Shown here in pieces: positions 8,140 through 18,694 of a stretch of DNA of 64,000 bases. Within the stretch, counting starts at the first letter, position 1. Each line of letters opens with the position of its first letter. The notes under the pieces were generated by a model. The model had not been told where the DNA came from. It was given only the letters and a program-made list of their open reading frames with translations, and did not search any database. This stretch comes from Rhizobium leucaenae USDA 9039 (GTDB lineage: Bacteria; Pseudomonadota; Alphaproteobacteria; Rhizobiales; Rhizobiaceae), in NCBI RefSeq assembly GCF_000426285.1, contig NZ_AUFB01000004.1:124001-188000 (forward strand). The letters run 5' to 3'. Position numbers and translations under genes: made by a program.

Positions 8140-9018
8140 ATGGCACCATTGGCAGGCCCCGGCGGGCCCCACGGCAAGGAGGACTTTCCCTGGTGGTTGG
8201 TCGCCCTCGCCATACTTGGCGTCGTCGTTTCCATCGCAATCGCGGCAAACGGCCTTTACGCCCAGATCTTCTCTCTTCTGCTCAACGGCATCGGCGTCAC
8301 GATCTTCGTGACGCTGGTGGCATTTACGCTTGCCATGCTGCTAGGCCTCGGACTTGCGCTGCTCGGCCTGTCGGACTTCCTCGTGCTGCGGCAGGTCGCG
8401 CGCTTCTATATCGAGATCGTGCGCGGCATTCCGATGCTGGTGCTGCTCTCCTACGTCGCCTTCGTCGGCACACCGGCCTTCGTCGCCGTCTATAACGTCA
8501 TCATCTCGCCGTTGATTTCCATCGGCTGGACAAGCCCGCTTGTGGTACGGGACGTGCCGTTCGTCTGGCGCACGATCATCGCGCTGACGATCGGCTATTC
8601 GTCCTTCATCGCGGAGATCTTCCGCGCCGGCATCCAGGCGGTCGACCAGGGCCAGATCGAAGCGGCAAAGGCGCTGGGCCTCACCCGCTTCCAGCGCTTC
8701 CGCCTCGTCGTCTTTCCGCAGGCGATCCGCGTCATCCTGCCCCCGCTGTCCAACGACTTCATCGCGATGGTGAAAGACAGCTCGCTGGTTTCCGTCCTCG
8801 GGGTGGCCGATATCACCCAGCTTGCCAAGCTCTACTACTCGGCCAATTTCCGATACTTCGAAACGCTTTCGATCCTCGCCTTCATCTATCTGTTGCTGAC
8901 GATCGGTCTGTCGCTGCTGCTCAGGCAACTCGAAGCGTGGATGCGCCGACGTTCAGGCAGCGATCGCTCTGCATTCCGCCGCATGGCGGCGGCACAGCCG
9001 CCGGGTGCGCAAGTGTGA
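8140..9018 (+). CDS. Amino-acid ABC transporter permease (HisM/GlnP type)
   Basis: This 292-aa inner-membrane protein is the permease subunit of a polar amino-acid importer. It has an N-terminal membrane segment, the NGIGVTIFVTLVAFTLAMLLG start of the BPD_transp_1 domain, the RGIPMLVLL motif, and the EAA loop EAAKALGLTRFQRFRLVVFP that contacts the ATPase. It begins 34 bp after the binding-protein gene and is presumably cotranscribed. No ATP-binding subunit gene lies nearby, so it must share one encoded elsewhere or the system is decaying. The substrate is unknown. Confidence 0.9.
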   Translation: MAPLAGPGGPHGKEDFPWWLVALAILGVVVSIAIAANGLYAQIFSLLLNGIGVTIFVTLVAFTLAMLLGLGLALLGLSDFLVLRQVARFYIEIVRGIPMLVLLSYVAFVGTPAFVAVYNVIISPLISIGWTSPLVVRDVPFVWRTIIALTIGYSSFIAEIFRAGIQAVDQGQIEAAKALGLTRFQRFRLVVFPQAIRVILPPLSNDFIAMVKDSSLVSVLGVADITQLAKLYYSANFRYFETLSILAFIYLLLTIGLSLLLRQLEAWMRRRSGSDRSAFRRMAAAQPPGAQV

Positions 9019-9090
9019 TTGGTGCGGCCAAATGCCGGCCCTTCCCTACACACCCTATCGCCGCCATTGCCGAAGGTTTTGAAAATTGAT

Positions 9091-9225
9091 ATGAGCATGC
9101 CCATGAATAAGATCATGAGCAAAGACGGACAAGTCGTCACGGCTTTCGTGCTGCAGGACCATAAGCGCCTGCCGGCCCGATTCTTTGCGATGATTTCGGG
9201 CGCGCTCAACAGCCGACTTCGCTGA
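9091..9225 (+). CDS. Small hypothetical protein (44 aa)
   Basis: A short reading frame with rhizobial codon preference (mostly G or C in third positions) lies between the permease gene and leuC. I do not recognise the product, which has no membrane segment or signal peptide. There is no convincing ribosome binding site, and the frame also runs upstream to a TTG at 9019, so both the start and the reality of the gene are uncertain. Confidence 0.3.
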   Translation: MSMPMNKIMSKDGQVVTAFVLQDHKRLPARFFAMISGALNSRLR

Positions 9226-9295
9226 TCACTCCCGAGGCCGGCGGTCCTGATCCGTCACTCCCCATTTTCGACAATGCCAATATGGATCTTTAGCC

Positions 9296-10705
9296 ATGAG
9301 CGCTCCACGCACCCTTTACGACAAAATCTGGGATGACCATCTCGTCGACGCCCAGGACGATGGCACCTGTCTCCTCTACATCGACCGTCACCTCGTTCAC
9401 GAAGTGACGTCGCCGCAAGCCTTCGAAGGCCTGCGCATGACCGGCCGCAAGGTCCGCGCGCCGGAAAAGACGCTCGCCGTCGTCGACCATAACGTCCCGA
9501 CCTCTCCTGACCGCCATCTCGGCATCAAGAACGAAGAAAGCCGCATCCAGGTCGAGGCGCTCGCCAAGAACGCCGCGGAATTCGGCGTCGAATACTACTC
9601 CGAGAACGACAAGCGCCAGGGCATCGTCCACATCATCGGCCCCGAGCAGGGCTTCACCCTGCCTGGCATGACCATCGTCTGCGGTGACAGCCATACCTCG
9701 ACCCACGGCGCCTTCGGCTCCTTGGCGCACGGCATCGGCACCTCCGAAGTGGAACATGTTCTGGCGACCCAGACGCTGATCCAGAAGAAGGCGAAGAACA
9801 TGCTCGTGCAGGTCGACGGCCAGCTTCCGCCCGGCGTCACCGCCAAGGACATCATCCTCGCCATCATCGGTGAAATCGGCACTGCTGGCGGCACCGGCTA
9901 CGTCATCGAATATGCCGGCGAAGCCATTCGCTCGCTGTCGATGGAAGGCCGCATGACCATCTGCAACATGTCGATCGAAGGCGGCGCCCGTGCCGGCCTG
10001 ATCGCGCCCGACGAGATCACCTTCGAATACATCAAGGGCAAGCCGCGCGCGCCGAAGGGCGAAGCTCTGGAACAGGCCATCGCCTACTGGAAGACGCTGA
10101 AGTCGGACGAAGGAGCGCATTACGATCGCATCGTGACGCTCGATGCCGCCAACCTGCCGCCGATCGTCTCCTGGGGCTCGTCTCCGGAAGACGTCGTCTC
10201 CGTTCAGGGCATCGTGCCGAACCCGGACGAGATTCAGGACGAGACCAAGCGTGCCTCCAAGTGGCGTGCGCTCGACTATATGGGCCTGAAGCCGGGCACG
10301 CCGATGACCGAGATCAACGTCGATCGCGTCTTCATCGGCTCCTGCACCAACGGCCGCATCGAGGACCTGCGTGCCGTCGCCAAAGTCGTCGAAGGCAAGA
10401 CGGTGGCATCGACTGTCGACGCCATGATCGTTCCGGGCTCCGGTCTTGTGAAGGAACAGGCGGAAGCCGAAGGCCTCGACAAGATCTTCAAGGCTGCCGG
10501 CTTCGACTGGCGCGAACCGGGCTGTTCCATGTGCCTTGCGATGAACGACGACCGCCTAAAGCCGGGTGAGCGTTGCGCTTCGACCTCGAATCGCAACTTC
10601 GAAGGCCGCCAGGGCTTCAAGGGCCGCACCCATCTGGTGTCGCCCGCCATGGCCGCAGCCGCCGCGATCGCCGGCCACTTCGTCGATATTCGCGAATGGA
10701 ACTGA
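9296..10705 (+). CDS. leuC: 3-isopropylmalate dehydratase large subunit
   Basis: LeuC forms the [4Fe-4S] aconitase-type isomerase with LeuD and converts 2-isopropylmalate to 3-isopropylmalate in leucine synthesis. The three iron-sulfur cysteines are visible at residues 350 (IGSCTNGR), 410 and 413 (PGCSMC). The motifs [16 protein letters not shown] and [12 protein letters not shown] are also present. The 469-aa length is normal. leuD is not in the window, so the two subunits are encoded apart, as is usual in rhizobia. Confidence 0.97.
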   Translation: MSAPRTLYDKIWDDHLVDAQDDGTCLLYIDRHLVHEVTSPQAFEGLRMTGRKVRAPEKTLAVVDHNVPTSPDRHLGIKNEESRIQVEALAKNAAEFGVEYYSENDKRQGIVHIIGPEQGFTLPGMTIVCGDSHTSTHGAFGSLAHGIGTSEVEHVLATQTLIQKKAKNMLVQVDGQLPPGVTAKDIILAIIGEIGTAGGTGYVIEYAGEAIRSLSMEGRMTICNMSIEGGARAGLIAPDEITFEYIKGKPRAPKGEALEQAIAYWKTLKSDEGAHYDRIVTLDAANLPPIVSWGSSPEDVVSVQGIVPNPDEIQDETKRASKWRALDYMGLKPGTPMTEINVDRVFIGSCTNGRIEDLRAVAKVVEGKTVASTVDAMIVPGSGLVKEQAEAEGLDKIFKAAGFDWREPGCSMCLAMNDDRLKPGERCASTSNRNFEGRQGFKGRTHLVSPAMAAAAAIAGHFVDIREWN

Positions 10706-10726
10706 TTGGTTTTAGGTAACCGATGG

Positions 10727-10754
10727 AAAAGGCGGCTTTCGGGCCGCCTTTTTT
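10727..10754 (+). terminator. Intrinsic terminator of leuC
   Basis: A GC-rich stem (10727-10736 with 10743-10752) with a 6-nt loop runs into a T-tract. It lies 22 bp after the leuC stop. Confidence 0.85.
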
Positions 10755-10791
10755 GTTTGTGCGATGGACGAAGTAGATTGCCGTCGCCGCT

Positions 10792-11688
10792 CTATCGTTT
10801 CGACGCGATTGTCGGATCGGCGGGCGCTGATTTCCCGGCCGAAGGAAGCTGCGTCCGCTGACTGAGCCAGACGCTGCCAAGCACGATGGCAATACCGAAT
10901 ATCTGCATCGGACTTAGCTGCTGACCGAGCGCTGCCCAGCCGAGGATCACCGCGGTCATGGGACTGAGAAAGCCGAGCGGCGAGACGACGGATGGCTCCA
11001 GGCGCGACAGGCCGCGAAACCAGAGAATGTAGGTGAGCGCCGCTCCGATCAGGCCGAGATAGGCAAAACCTAAGATATTGGCGGGAGTCGGAAAGGGAAG
11101 CGGCGGCTCTATCATCATGGCGAAAGGGAGCAACAGCAAGCCGCCTGATGTCAACTGCCAGGCGGTGAAGGTGAGCGGCGAGACATCCGGCCGCCAGCGC
11201 CGGCTGAGTACGGTACCGGCCGCCATGGAGACAGCACCGCCAACCCCGGCCGCAATGCCGAGCGGATCGAGCGCCGCCCCCGGCGTAAGGATCAGCAAGG
11301 CGACGCCGACAATGCCGGCAAGGGCCGCCGCGATGGACAAGCCGCGGATCGGCGAGCCCAGCAAAAGGCGGGCGAGCACGATGACGATCAGCGGTTGGAT
11401 CGCACCGACAGTTGCCGCCACTCCGCCCGGCAGCCGGTAGGCGGAAATGAACAACATCCACCAGAAGATGGAAAAATTCAGCGCGCCAAGGACGAGCGAT
11501 CTCGCCCACCAGATGCCGTGCGGCAATCGCCTGACAATCGCGAGCAGAAGCAGCCCTGCGGGCAGCGCACGCAACAGGGCGACCGTGAGGGGATAGCCGG
11601 CGGGCAAAAGCTGCGTCGTCACCAGATAGGTGCTGCCCCAGATCGTGGGCGAGACGGCGGTCAGCAATAGGTCGGAATTGCGCGTCAT
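10792..11688 (-). CDS. DMT-superfamily EamA transporter
   Basis: This is an inner-membrane exporter-like protein of 298 aa with ten hydrophobic segments arranged as two EamA repeats. The first begins SPTIWGSTYLVTTQLLPAG, with the conserved W-G-S pattern; the second begins near GVGGAVSMAAGTVLSRRW. The substrate is unknown; the family includes metabolite and amino-acid exporters. It is divergent from a MarR gene 81 bp away with paired operator-like palindromes between them, so it is probably the regulator's target. Confidence 0.88.
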   Translation of the reverse strand: MTRNSDLLLTAVSPTIWGSTYLVTTQLLPAGYPLTVALLRALPAGLLLLAIVRRLPHGIWWARSLVLGALNFSIFWWMLFISAYRLPGGVAATVGAIQPLIVIVLARLLLGSPIRGLSIAAALAGIVGVALLILTPGAALDPLGIAAGVGGAVSMAAGTVLSRRWRPDVSPLTFTAWQLTSGGLLLLPFAMMIEPPLPFPTPANILGFAYLGLIGAALTYILWFRGLSRLEPSVVSPLGFLSPMTAVILGWAALGQQLSPMQIFGIAIVLGSVWLSQRTQLPSAGKSAPADPTIASKR

Positions 11689-11706
11689 GTCATGCGTCCA
11701 AATTTA

Positions 11707-11746
11707 CCTTGACCTCAAGATAATTCAAAATATCTTGACGTCAAGG
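11707..11746. promoter_or_regulatory. Paired MarR-type operator
   Basis: Two 12-bp palindromes, CTTGACCTCAAG (11708-11719) and CTTGACGTCAAG (11734-11745), are centred 26 bp apart. Together they form a larger 16-bp inverted repeat with one mismatch. They lie between the divergent DMT transporter and MarR genes and would let one regulator control both promoters. The site is seen in the sequence; the binding protein is inferred. Confidence 0.7.
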
Positions 11747-11769
11747 TTTTTCCATGGCGATGTCTGGAC

Positions 11770-12282
11770 ATGGATCGCATCGACAAGATTCTTGCCCAAT
11801 GGAACCGGGAACGGCCCGATCTCGACACCACCCCGATGGGATTGATCGGCCGCCTCGGAAACGTCGCCCATCATCTCGGCCGTGAGATGGATCGGACTTT
11901 CGCGCAATTCGGCTTAAATCGCGCAACCTTCGACGTGCTGGCGACCCTGCGCCGCTCAGGAGCGCCCTATGCTCTCTCGCCCAGCGATCTGATGGCCGCC
12001 ATGATGGTCACCTCCGGCACCATGACCAACCGCATCGATCAACTGGAAAAAGCAGGCCTTGTCGCCCGCGGCACCAATCCCGAAGACGGCCGCAGCTTTC
12101 TGGTGTCGCTGACCGAAAAGGGATTTGCGCTGATCGACAGCGCAGTGGCGGCCCATGTCGAGACGCAGGCCCGTCTCGTCGCAAGCCTGTCGGAAGAGGA
12201 GAGAGCAGCGTTGAACGCATTGCTCGGCAAATATTTAGCCGACCTCGAAACCTCTGCGCTGGAGAACTCCGCCGCAAACTGA
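11770..12282 (+). CDS. MarR-family transcriptional regulator
   Basis: This is a winged-helix repressor of 170 aa. The recognition region SPSDLMAAMMVTSGTMTNRIDQLEKAGLV and the wing VARGTNPEDGRSFLVSLTEKG are clear MarR signatures. The N-terminal dimerisation helix includes the LGNVAHHLGREMDRTFAQFGL segment. The divergent DMT exporter and the palindromes at 11707-11746 suggest a ligand-relieved autorepressor that also represses the exporter. The inducer is unknown. Confidence 0.93.
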   Translation: MDRIDKILAQWNRERPDLDTTPMGLIGRLGNVAHHLGREMDRTFAQFGLNRATFDVLATLRRSGAPYALSPSDLMAAMMVTSGTMTNRIDQLEKAGLVARGTNPEDGRSFLVSLTEKGFALIDSAVAAHVETQARLVASLSEEERAALNALLGKYLADLETSALENSAAN

Positions 12283-12324
12283 ACCTCCGAAAAGTGGCCC
12301 GCGGATCACGGGTCACTTTCACGC

Positions 12325-13062
12325 TCAGTATTCTTGTCGGGTCGGCCTGAATAGTATCTCGTTGATGTCAACGTCTTCCGGCTGGCTCATAGCAAACGCA
12401 ACCATGCTCGCGAAGGAATCGGCAGGGATAGCGAGCTCATAGACCTTCCGAACACGCTCGGCGACGTCAGCTTCGGTGATGCTGTCGGGAAGCTCGGTTG
12501 CGACCGCGCCGGGCGAGATGATGGTTGTCCGGATGTTGTAAGGCTTGACCCCCTGCCGCAACCCCTCGGAGATCACCCGTACGCCATGCTTCGTCGCGGC
12601 ATAGACCGCTCCTCCCGGGTTGACCTTGTGGCCGGCCACCGAGGACACGTTGATGATGTGGCCGCTCTTCTGCGCCTTCATGTGCGGCAGCGCTGCGCCG
12701 ATGCCGTAAAGGACCCCCTTGAGATTCACATCGATCATGCGATCCCAATCCTCGACCCTGCAGCGCTCCAGAGGAGAGTGCGGCATCAGTCCGGCATTGT
12801 TGATGATGAGGTCGATACGGCCGTGGAGCTTCACTGCGCGGTCGACGAGATGCTTGACCTGCTCGAACTGCGTCACATCGGTCTGCAGGACGGCTTGAGG
12901 ATCCAGCGAAAGCTCCTCGGCGAGAGCCTTCAGCCGATCGAGGCGGCGTGCTCCCAGCACCAATTTGGCTCCGTCCTTCGCCAGGCGGCGGGCAGCCGCC
13001 TCGCCGAGACCGCTGCTTGCTCCGGTGATGACAACCACCTTGTCCGTGATGCCTTGTGTCAT
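12325..13062 (-). CDS. Short-chain dehydrogenase/reductase
   Basis: This is a classical SDR of 245 aa. The NAD(P)-binding motif TGASSGLG is at residues 13-20, NNAG at 88-91, and the catalytic Ser (140-141), Tyr154 and Lys158 are present (YAATK). An Arg-Arg pair after the second beta strand (GARRLDR) favours NADPH. It is the last gene of a cupin-AKR-SDR operon, 27 bp after the AKR gene. The substrate is not known; linkage to two other redox-related genes suggests aldehyde or ketone handling. Confidence 0.92.
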   Translation of the reverse strand: MTQGITDKVVVITGASSGLGEAAARRLAKDGAKLVLGARRLDRLKALAEELSLDPQAVLQTDVTQFEQVKHLVDRAVKLHGRIDLIINNAGLMPHSPLERCRVEDWDRMIDVNLKGVLYGIGAALPHMKAQKSGHIINVSSVAGHKVNPGGAVYAATKHGVRVISEGLRQGVKPYNIRTTIISPGAVATELPDSITEADVAERVRKVYELAIPADSFASMVAFAMSQPEDVDINEILFRPTRQEY

Positions 13063-13089
13063 GGCTTTTCCTTTCCGGGTAGTATCCGC

Positions 13090-14488
<1,399 letters not shown>

Positions 14489-14510
14489 GATCTCATCCTT
14501 TGACTAATAC

Positions 14511-14531
14511 GCAGCCGATCAATTCGGCTGC
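14511..14531. promoter_or_regulatory. Inverted repeat, candidate LysR operator
   Basis: A perfect 8-bp inverted repeat GCAGCCGA / TCGGCTGC with a 5-bp spacer lies between the divergent cupin operon and the LysR-type gene. Position and symmetry suit a LysR activation site. No experimental support exists here. Confidence 0.5.
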
Positions 14532-14610
14532 TGATGCTCGGAATTTAAGACGTGCGATTGGTCTCGATTAGATGGTAGAAGTGGCAAAGGCTTATGAGAA
14601 AGTTTCATGA

Positions 14611-15503
<893 letters not shown>

Positions 15504-15596
15504 AGAACTTTCGACTGGAGGGCGTAAAGCGGCCCGGAGTATCAGCGCCGAGCCGAGTGTCCGGCGGAACGGCAATCCGTCCGCAGGTTCTGACGA

Positions 15597-16427
15597 TCAG
15601 AATGAAGCCTTCAGCGGGTCCGGCCCAATACGTCCGCCAACCGAATCCAATTTGGCGATATCGGCGAGATCATTGGCATCGAGCCTGAAGTCGAACACCT
15701 TGAGGTTTTCTTCGATACGGCTCGGCGTCACCGATTTCGGGATGACGATAAGGCCGTTGTCGATGTGCCAGCGGATGATGACCTGAGCCGGCGTGCGGCC
15801 ATACTTGGCGGCGACCTGGCCGATGACGGCATTGCCGAGAAGCTTGCCTTGGCCGAGCGGGCTCCACGACTCCGTCTTGATGCCGAGCTTGTCGTGCACC
15901 TCGCGCAGGGCCTTCTGCTGGAAGGTCGGATGCAATTCGATCTGGTTCAATACCGGGGTGACACCGGTCTCGCCGATGATGCGGTCCAGATGCTCCTTGG
16001 CAAAATTGGAGACGCCGATCGAGCGGGCGCGGCCTTCTTCCTTGATGCGCAGGAAAGCCTTCCAGGAATCGACATAACGCCCACGATGCGGCGACGGCCA
16101 ATGGATGAGATAGAGATCGACATAATCGGTGCCGAGCCGCTTCAGGCTTTCATCGAATGCCCTCAGGGTCGAGTCGAAACCCTGGGCTTCGTTCCAGAGC
16201 TTGGTGGTCAGGAAGATGTCCTTGCGGGCGACGCCGGACTGGCGCATGCCTTCGCCCACGCCGTCCTCGTTGGCATAGATGGCGGCCGTGTCGACATGGC
16301 GATAGCCGGCCTTGAGAGCCGTGCTGACCGCCATCGGCGCGACGTTTTCCGGCGTCTGCCAGACGCCGAGGCCGACCTGCGGAATGGAATTTCCGTCATT
16401 GAACGTGATTGTCGGTTGCGTGGTCAC
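15597..16427 (-). CDS. Aldo/keto reductase (2,5-diketo-gluconate reductase type)
   Basis: This 276-aa AKR of the DkgA/DkgB group is predicted to reduce 2,5-diketo-D-gluconate or methylglyoxal-like carbonyls with NADPH. DTAAIYANEDGVGEG carries the catalytic Asp and Tyr, FLTTKLW the Lys, and LIHWPSP the His. The C-terminal IPKSVTPSRIEENLKVFDF is the cofactor-binding signature. It is transcribed on its own, convergent with the LysR-type gene. The substrate is not fixed by sequence. Confidence 0.92.
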   Translation of the reverse strand: MTTQPTITFNDGNSIPQVGLGVWQTPENVAPMAVSTALKAGYRHVDTAAIYANEDGVGEGMRQSGVARKDIFLTTKLWNEAQGFDSTLRAFDESLKRLGTDYVDLYLIHWPSPHRGRYVDSWKAFLRIKEEGRARSIGVSNFAKEHLDRIIGETGVTPVLNQIELHPTFQQKALREVHDKLGIKTESWSPLGQGKLLGNAVIGQVAAKYGRTPAQVIIRWHIDNGLIVIPKSVTPSRIEENLKVFDFRLDANDLADIAKLDSVGGRIGPDPLKASF

Positions 16428-16553
16428 GATAAGTCTCCAGAGAATGAGAAGTGGGTGGAGTGAAGGCGTGATTTAAATTCGCAAAGAAAAGACTCCGGCC
16501 TCAGCCCGCGCGGGCGCACCGGTCGCAAACCTATATAGTGGGGAACGTCGGTA

Positions 16554-16605
16554 TTTTAACCCCAGCCCACTACCCAGAATTTTAATCCCAACCCACTGCT
16601 CAGAG
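16554..16605. repeat. Imperfect 26-bp tandem duplication
   Basis: Two adjacent 26-bp copies (16554-16579 and 16580-16605) share the pattern TTTTAAYCCCARCCCACT. The second copy includes the stop codon of the L,D-transpeptidase-like gene. No function is evident; it is probably a slipped-strand duplication. Confidence 0.5.
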
Positions 16606-17157
16606 AACCCGGATGATCGTCCCCTTGCGCAGCAGCGGCAGGATTCGCTGCATGTCGCGAAGATTGACCGCGACGCAGCCCGCCGTCGGCTCGTAGCCAT
16701 GCTTGATCAGATGAAAGAAGATCGCCGAGCCGCGATGGCGCCGGCGCGAGCGGATGTTCCAGTCGAGTACCAGGCAGATGTCATAGAGCCCGTCTCGCCG
16801 CAGCATCTCTTCATGGCTTGGCTTGAACGGCGCTTTGACGAGCCTGTTGTAATTGGCGTCCTCGGGCTGGTCGCACCAGAGCATGTCCTTGCGAATACGC
16901 CGCATCTGCAAAGGCGTCTGAAGAAAGGGGACATGATCGCCACGGACAAAGCCGTAAAGCAGCGTCATCGCCGCAATCGGCGTCGCGCCGTCCCCCTCCC
17001 GCTTCATGACGCTGCGGCCCGATCGGCCGATCGCCGCCGGCAGCGTCAGCGGCCCGATCTGCACCAGGGCGCGCGTGGGTTTCCCCGGCGCCGGACGGAC
17101 GACGATTGTGGAAACGGCCCTCCTGTCGCCCGCCCTTGCTCTTTGCATTTTCCTCAC
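16600..17157 (-). CDS. L,D-transpeptidase (YkuD) family protein
   Basis: This 185-aa protein matches the YkuD-like catalytic core: an N-terminal beta region (ALVQIGPLTLPAAIGRSG), the long insert with WCDQPEDANYNRLV, and the active-site block FFHLIKHGYEPTAGCVAV with Cys161 and nearby His149 and His153. No classical signal peptide is visible, so export is unproven. The YkuD fold makes 3-3 or Braun-lipoprotein crosslinks in peptidoglycan; this short relative is often annotated only as hypothetical. It is divergent from an OmpR-type response regulator. Confidence 0.8.
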   Translation of the reverse strand: MRKMQRARAGDRRAVSTIVVRPAPGKPTRALVQIGPLTLPAAIGRSGRSVMKREGDGATPIAAMTLLYGFVRGDHVPFLQTPLQMRRIRKDMLWCDQPEDANYNRLVKAPFKPSHEEMLRRDGLYDICLVLDWNIRSRRRHRGSAIFFHLIKHGYEPTAGCVAVNLRDMQRILPLLRKGTIIRVL

Positions 17158-17296
17158 ATGTTTTTGCTTTGCGTGTGATTTCGTTTGAAATCATAGCAGT
17201 TTCAATTGGACGACCAAGCCTGAGCCGCCTCACGACTTGCTAAAAATGCAATTTGGCGTAGGACTTAGGAGGCAATAGAACAAGGACCGCAACGGC

Positions 17297-17980
17297 ATGA
17301 CCGCACGCACCATTCTACTGGTGGATGACGACAACGACCTGCGTGAAACGCTGGTCGAGCAACTGTCCCTTTACGAGGAATTTACGGTTGTGCAGGAAGC
17401 GACCGCCGCCAAGGGTGTCCAGGCCGCCCGTGCCGCTCCCGTCGATCTGCTGATCATGGACGTCGGCCTGCCCGATATGGACGGCCGCGAAGCCGTGAAG
17501 CTGCTGCGCAAGAACGGCTTCAAGGCACCGATCATCATGCTGACGGGCCATGACACCGATTCCGATACCATCCTCGGTCTCGAAGCCGGCGCCAACGACT
17601 ATGTCACCAAGCCATTCCGTTTTGCCGTGCTGCTCGCCCGCATCCGTGCGCAACTGCGCCAGCACGAGCAGAGCGAGGACGCGACCTTCACGGTCGGCCG
17701 CTATCTCTTCAAGCCGAGCCAGAAGCTGCTGACCACGGAAGACGGCCAGAAGATCCGCCTGACGGAAAAGGAAGCGGCGATCATCCGCTATCTCTACCGC
17801 GCCGACCAGAAGGTCGTCACGCGTGACATCCTTCTCGAAGAAGTCTGGGGCTACAATTCCGGCGTCACCACCCACACGCTCGAAACCCATGTCTATCGCC
17901 TGCGCCAGAAGATCGAGCGCGATCCCTCCAACGCCGAAATCCTGGTAACGGAAAACGGCGGCTACAAGATCATTCCATAG
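17297..17980 (+). CDS. OmpR/PhoB-type response regulator
   Basis: This 227-aa protein has an N-terminal receiver domain with acidic pocket DDD (10-12), phosphoacceptor Asp55 (LLIMDVGLPDMDG) and the conserved Lys in YVTKPF. A C-terminal winged helix follows (LTEKEAAIIRYLYR to THTLETHVYRLRQKIE). No kinase gene is adjacent, so its partner is elsewhere. The sequence reminds me of CenR-type envelope regulators of alphaproteobacteria, which would suit the neighbouring peptidoglycan-enzyme gene, but that is memory-based and tentative. AGGAGG at 17267-17272 precedes the start by about 24 bp. Confidence 0.92.
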   Translation: MTARTILLVDDDNDLRETLVEQLSLYEEFTVVQEATAAKGVQAARAAPVDLLIMDVGLPDMDGREAVKLLRKNGFKAPIIMLTGHDTDSDTILGLEAGANDYVTKPFRFAVLLARIRAQLRQHEQSEDATFTVGRYLFKPSQKLLTTEDGQKIRLTEKEAAIIRYLYRADQKVVTRDILLEEVWGYNSGVTTHTLETHVYRLRQKIERDPSNAEILVTENGGYKIIP

Positions 17981-17989
17981 GCGATAGCG

Positions 17990-18445
17990 ATGGCGCTCAA
18001 CGACGATATCCGCCTGCTGTCGCAACTGCCGCTCTTCCACGGCATGGGCGATGAGCCGTTGCGGTTGATCGCCTTCGGCGCCGACCGCCGTCACGTCACG
18101 GCCGGGCTTACTCTGTTCCGCGAAAAATCGCCGGCCGAATGCGCCTATGTCATCGCCCGCGGCAGCTTCGAGCTGAGCACCCTTGACCCCTCTGGGCAAC
18201 CGCATGTCGAGGCCACCGTGCACGAGGGTGCCATGCTCTCCGAGCTGGCGCTGGTGACGCTGGTGGAACGCAAATACACCGCCGTGGCACTGGAAGACTC
18301 CGATGTCATCCGCATTACGCGGGCGCTGTTTCACCGGCTGATCGAAGAATATCCCGACGCCGGTCTGCTCATCCAAAACCGCGTCCGCGAAAATTTCGCC
18401 GTCCTCGCCAAGCAGGCGGCGGCGTTGCTGCACCGGTTTTCTTGA
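17990..18445 (+). CDS. Stand-alone cyclic-nucleotide-binding domain protein
   Basis: This 151-aa protein consists of a single cNMP-binding beta-barrel (LPLFHGMGDEPLRLIAF through AVALEDSDVIRITRALFHRLIEEYP) and a short C-terminal helix. It lacks the helix-turn-helix of Crp/Fnr proteins, so it cannot act as a conventional DNA-binding regulator. It begins 9 bp after the response-regulator gene and is likely cotranscribed, which suggests a partner or modulator role. The canonical phosphate-binding GE-x5-RxA motif is altered (GAMLSELALVTLVERKYTA), so ligand binding is uncertain. Confidence 0.85.
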   Translation: MALNDDIRLLSQLPLFHGMGDEPLRLIAFGADRRHVTAGLTLFREKSPAECAYVIARGSFELSTLDPSGQPHVEATVHEGAMLSELALVTLVERKYTAVALEDSDVIRITRALFHRLIEEYPDAGLLIQNRVRENFAVLAKQAAALLHRFS

Positions 18446-18450
18446 GGCTC

Positions 18451-18480
18451 CGGCCTCCGCGGTTGCGGAACCGGAGGCCG
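18451..18480 (+). terminator. GC-rich hairpin after the cNMP-domain gene
   Basis: A perfect 9-bp inverted repeat (18451-18459 with 18472-18480) begins 5 bp after the stop codon. No T-run follows, so it may stabilise the 3' end rather than terminate. Confidence 0.45.
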
Positions 18481-18591
18481 ACCCTCGTGGTCCGAGGCTA
18501 CGGCCTTTGGCCCGCACACCTCACCATGAGGGCGGAGCGAACTCCTTCATCACCATCAGAGCTGATCGTCTCGCCCAGCCGCGAAACTCTC

Positions 18592-18664
18592 GCCACCTCA
18601 TCCTGAGGCACCTTGACGCTGGAGCGTCAGCGCAAGCGGCGAGGCCTCGAAGGATCGAGGTGGC
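18592..18664. repeat. 73-bp rhizobial intergenic repeat
   Basis: The element is bounded by the 8-bp inverted repeat GCCACCTC / GAGGTGGC and contains CATCCTGAGG near the left end and CCTCGAAGGATCGAGG near the right. Between them is a small perfect hairpin GACGCTGGAGCGTC at 18615-18628. This CCTGAGG...CCTCGAAGG pattern is a very common dispersed repeat in rhizobial genomes. It lies between convergent genes. Confidence 0.6.
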
Positions 18665-18694
18665 CCCATGGCCTGCGCAGCTCTGAACTCAGTC

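Noticed and set aside
18592..18664. CRISPR-like repeat
   Set aside because: The repeat occurs once with internal palindromes; no array of regularly spaced repeats exists anywhere in the window.
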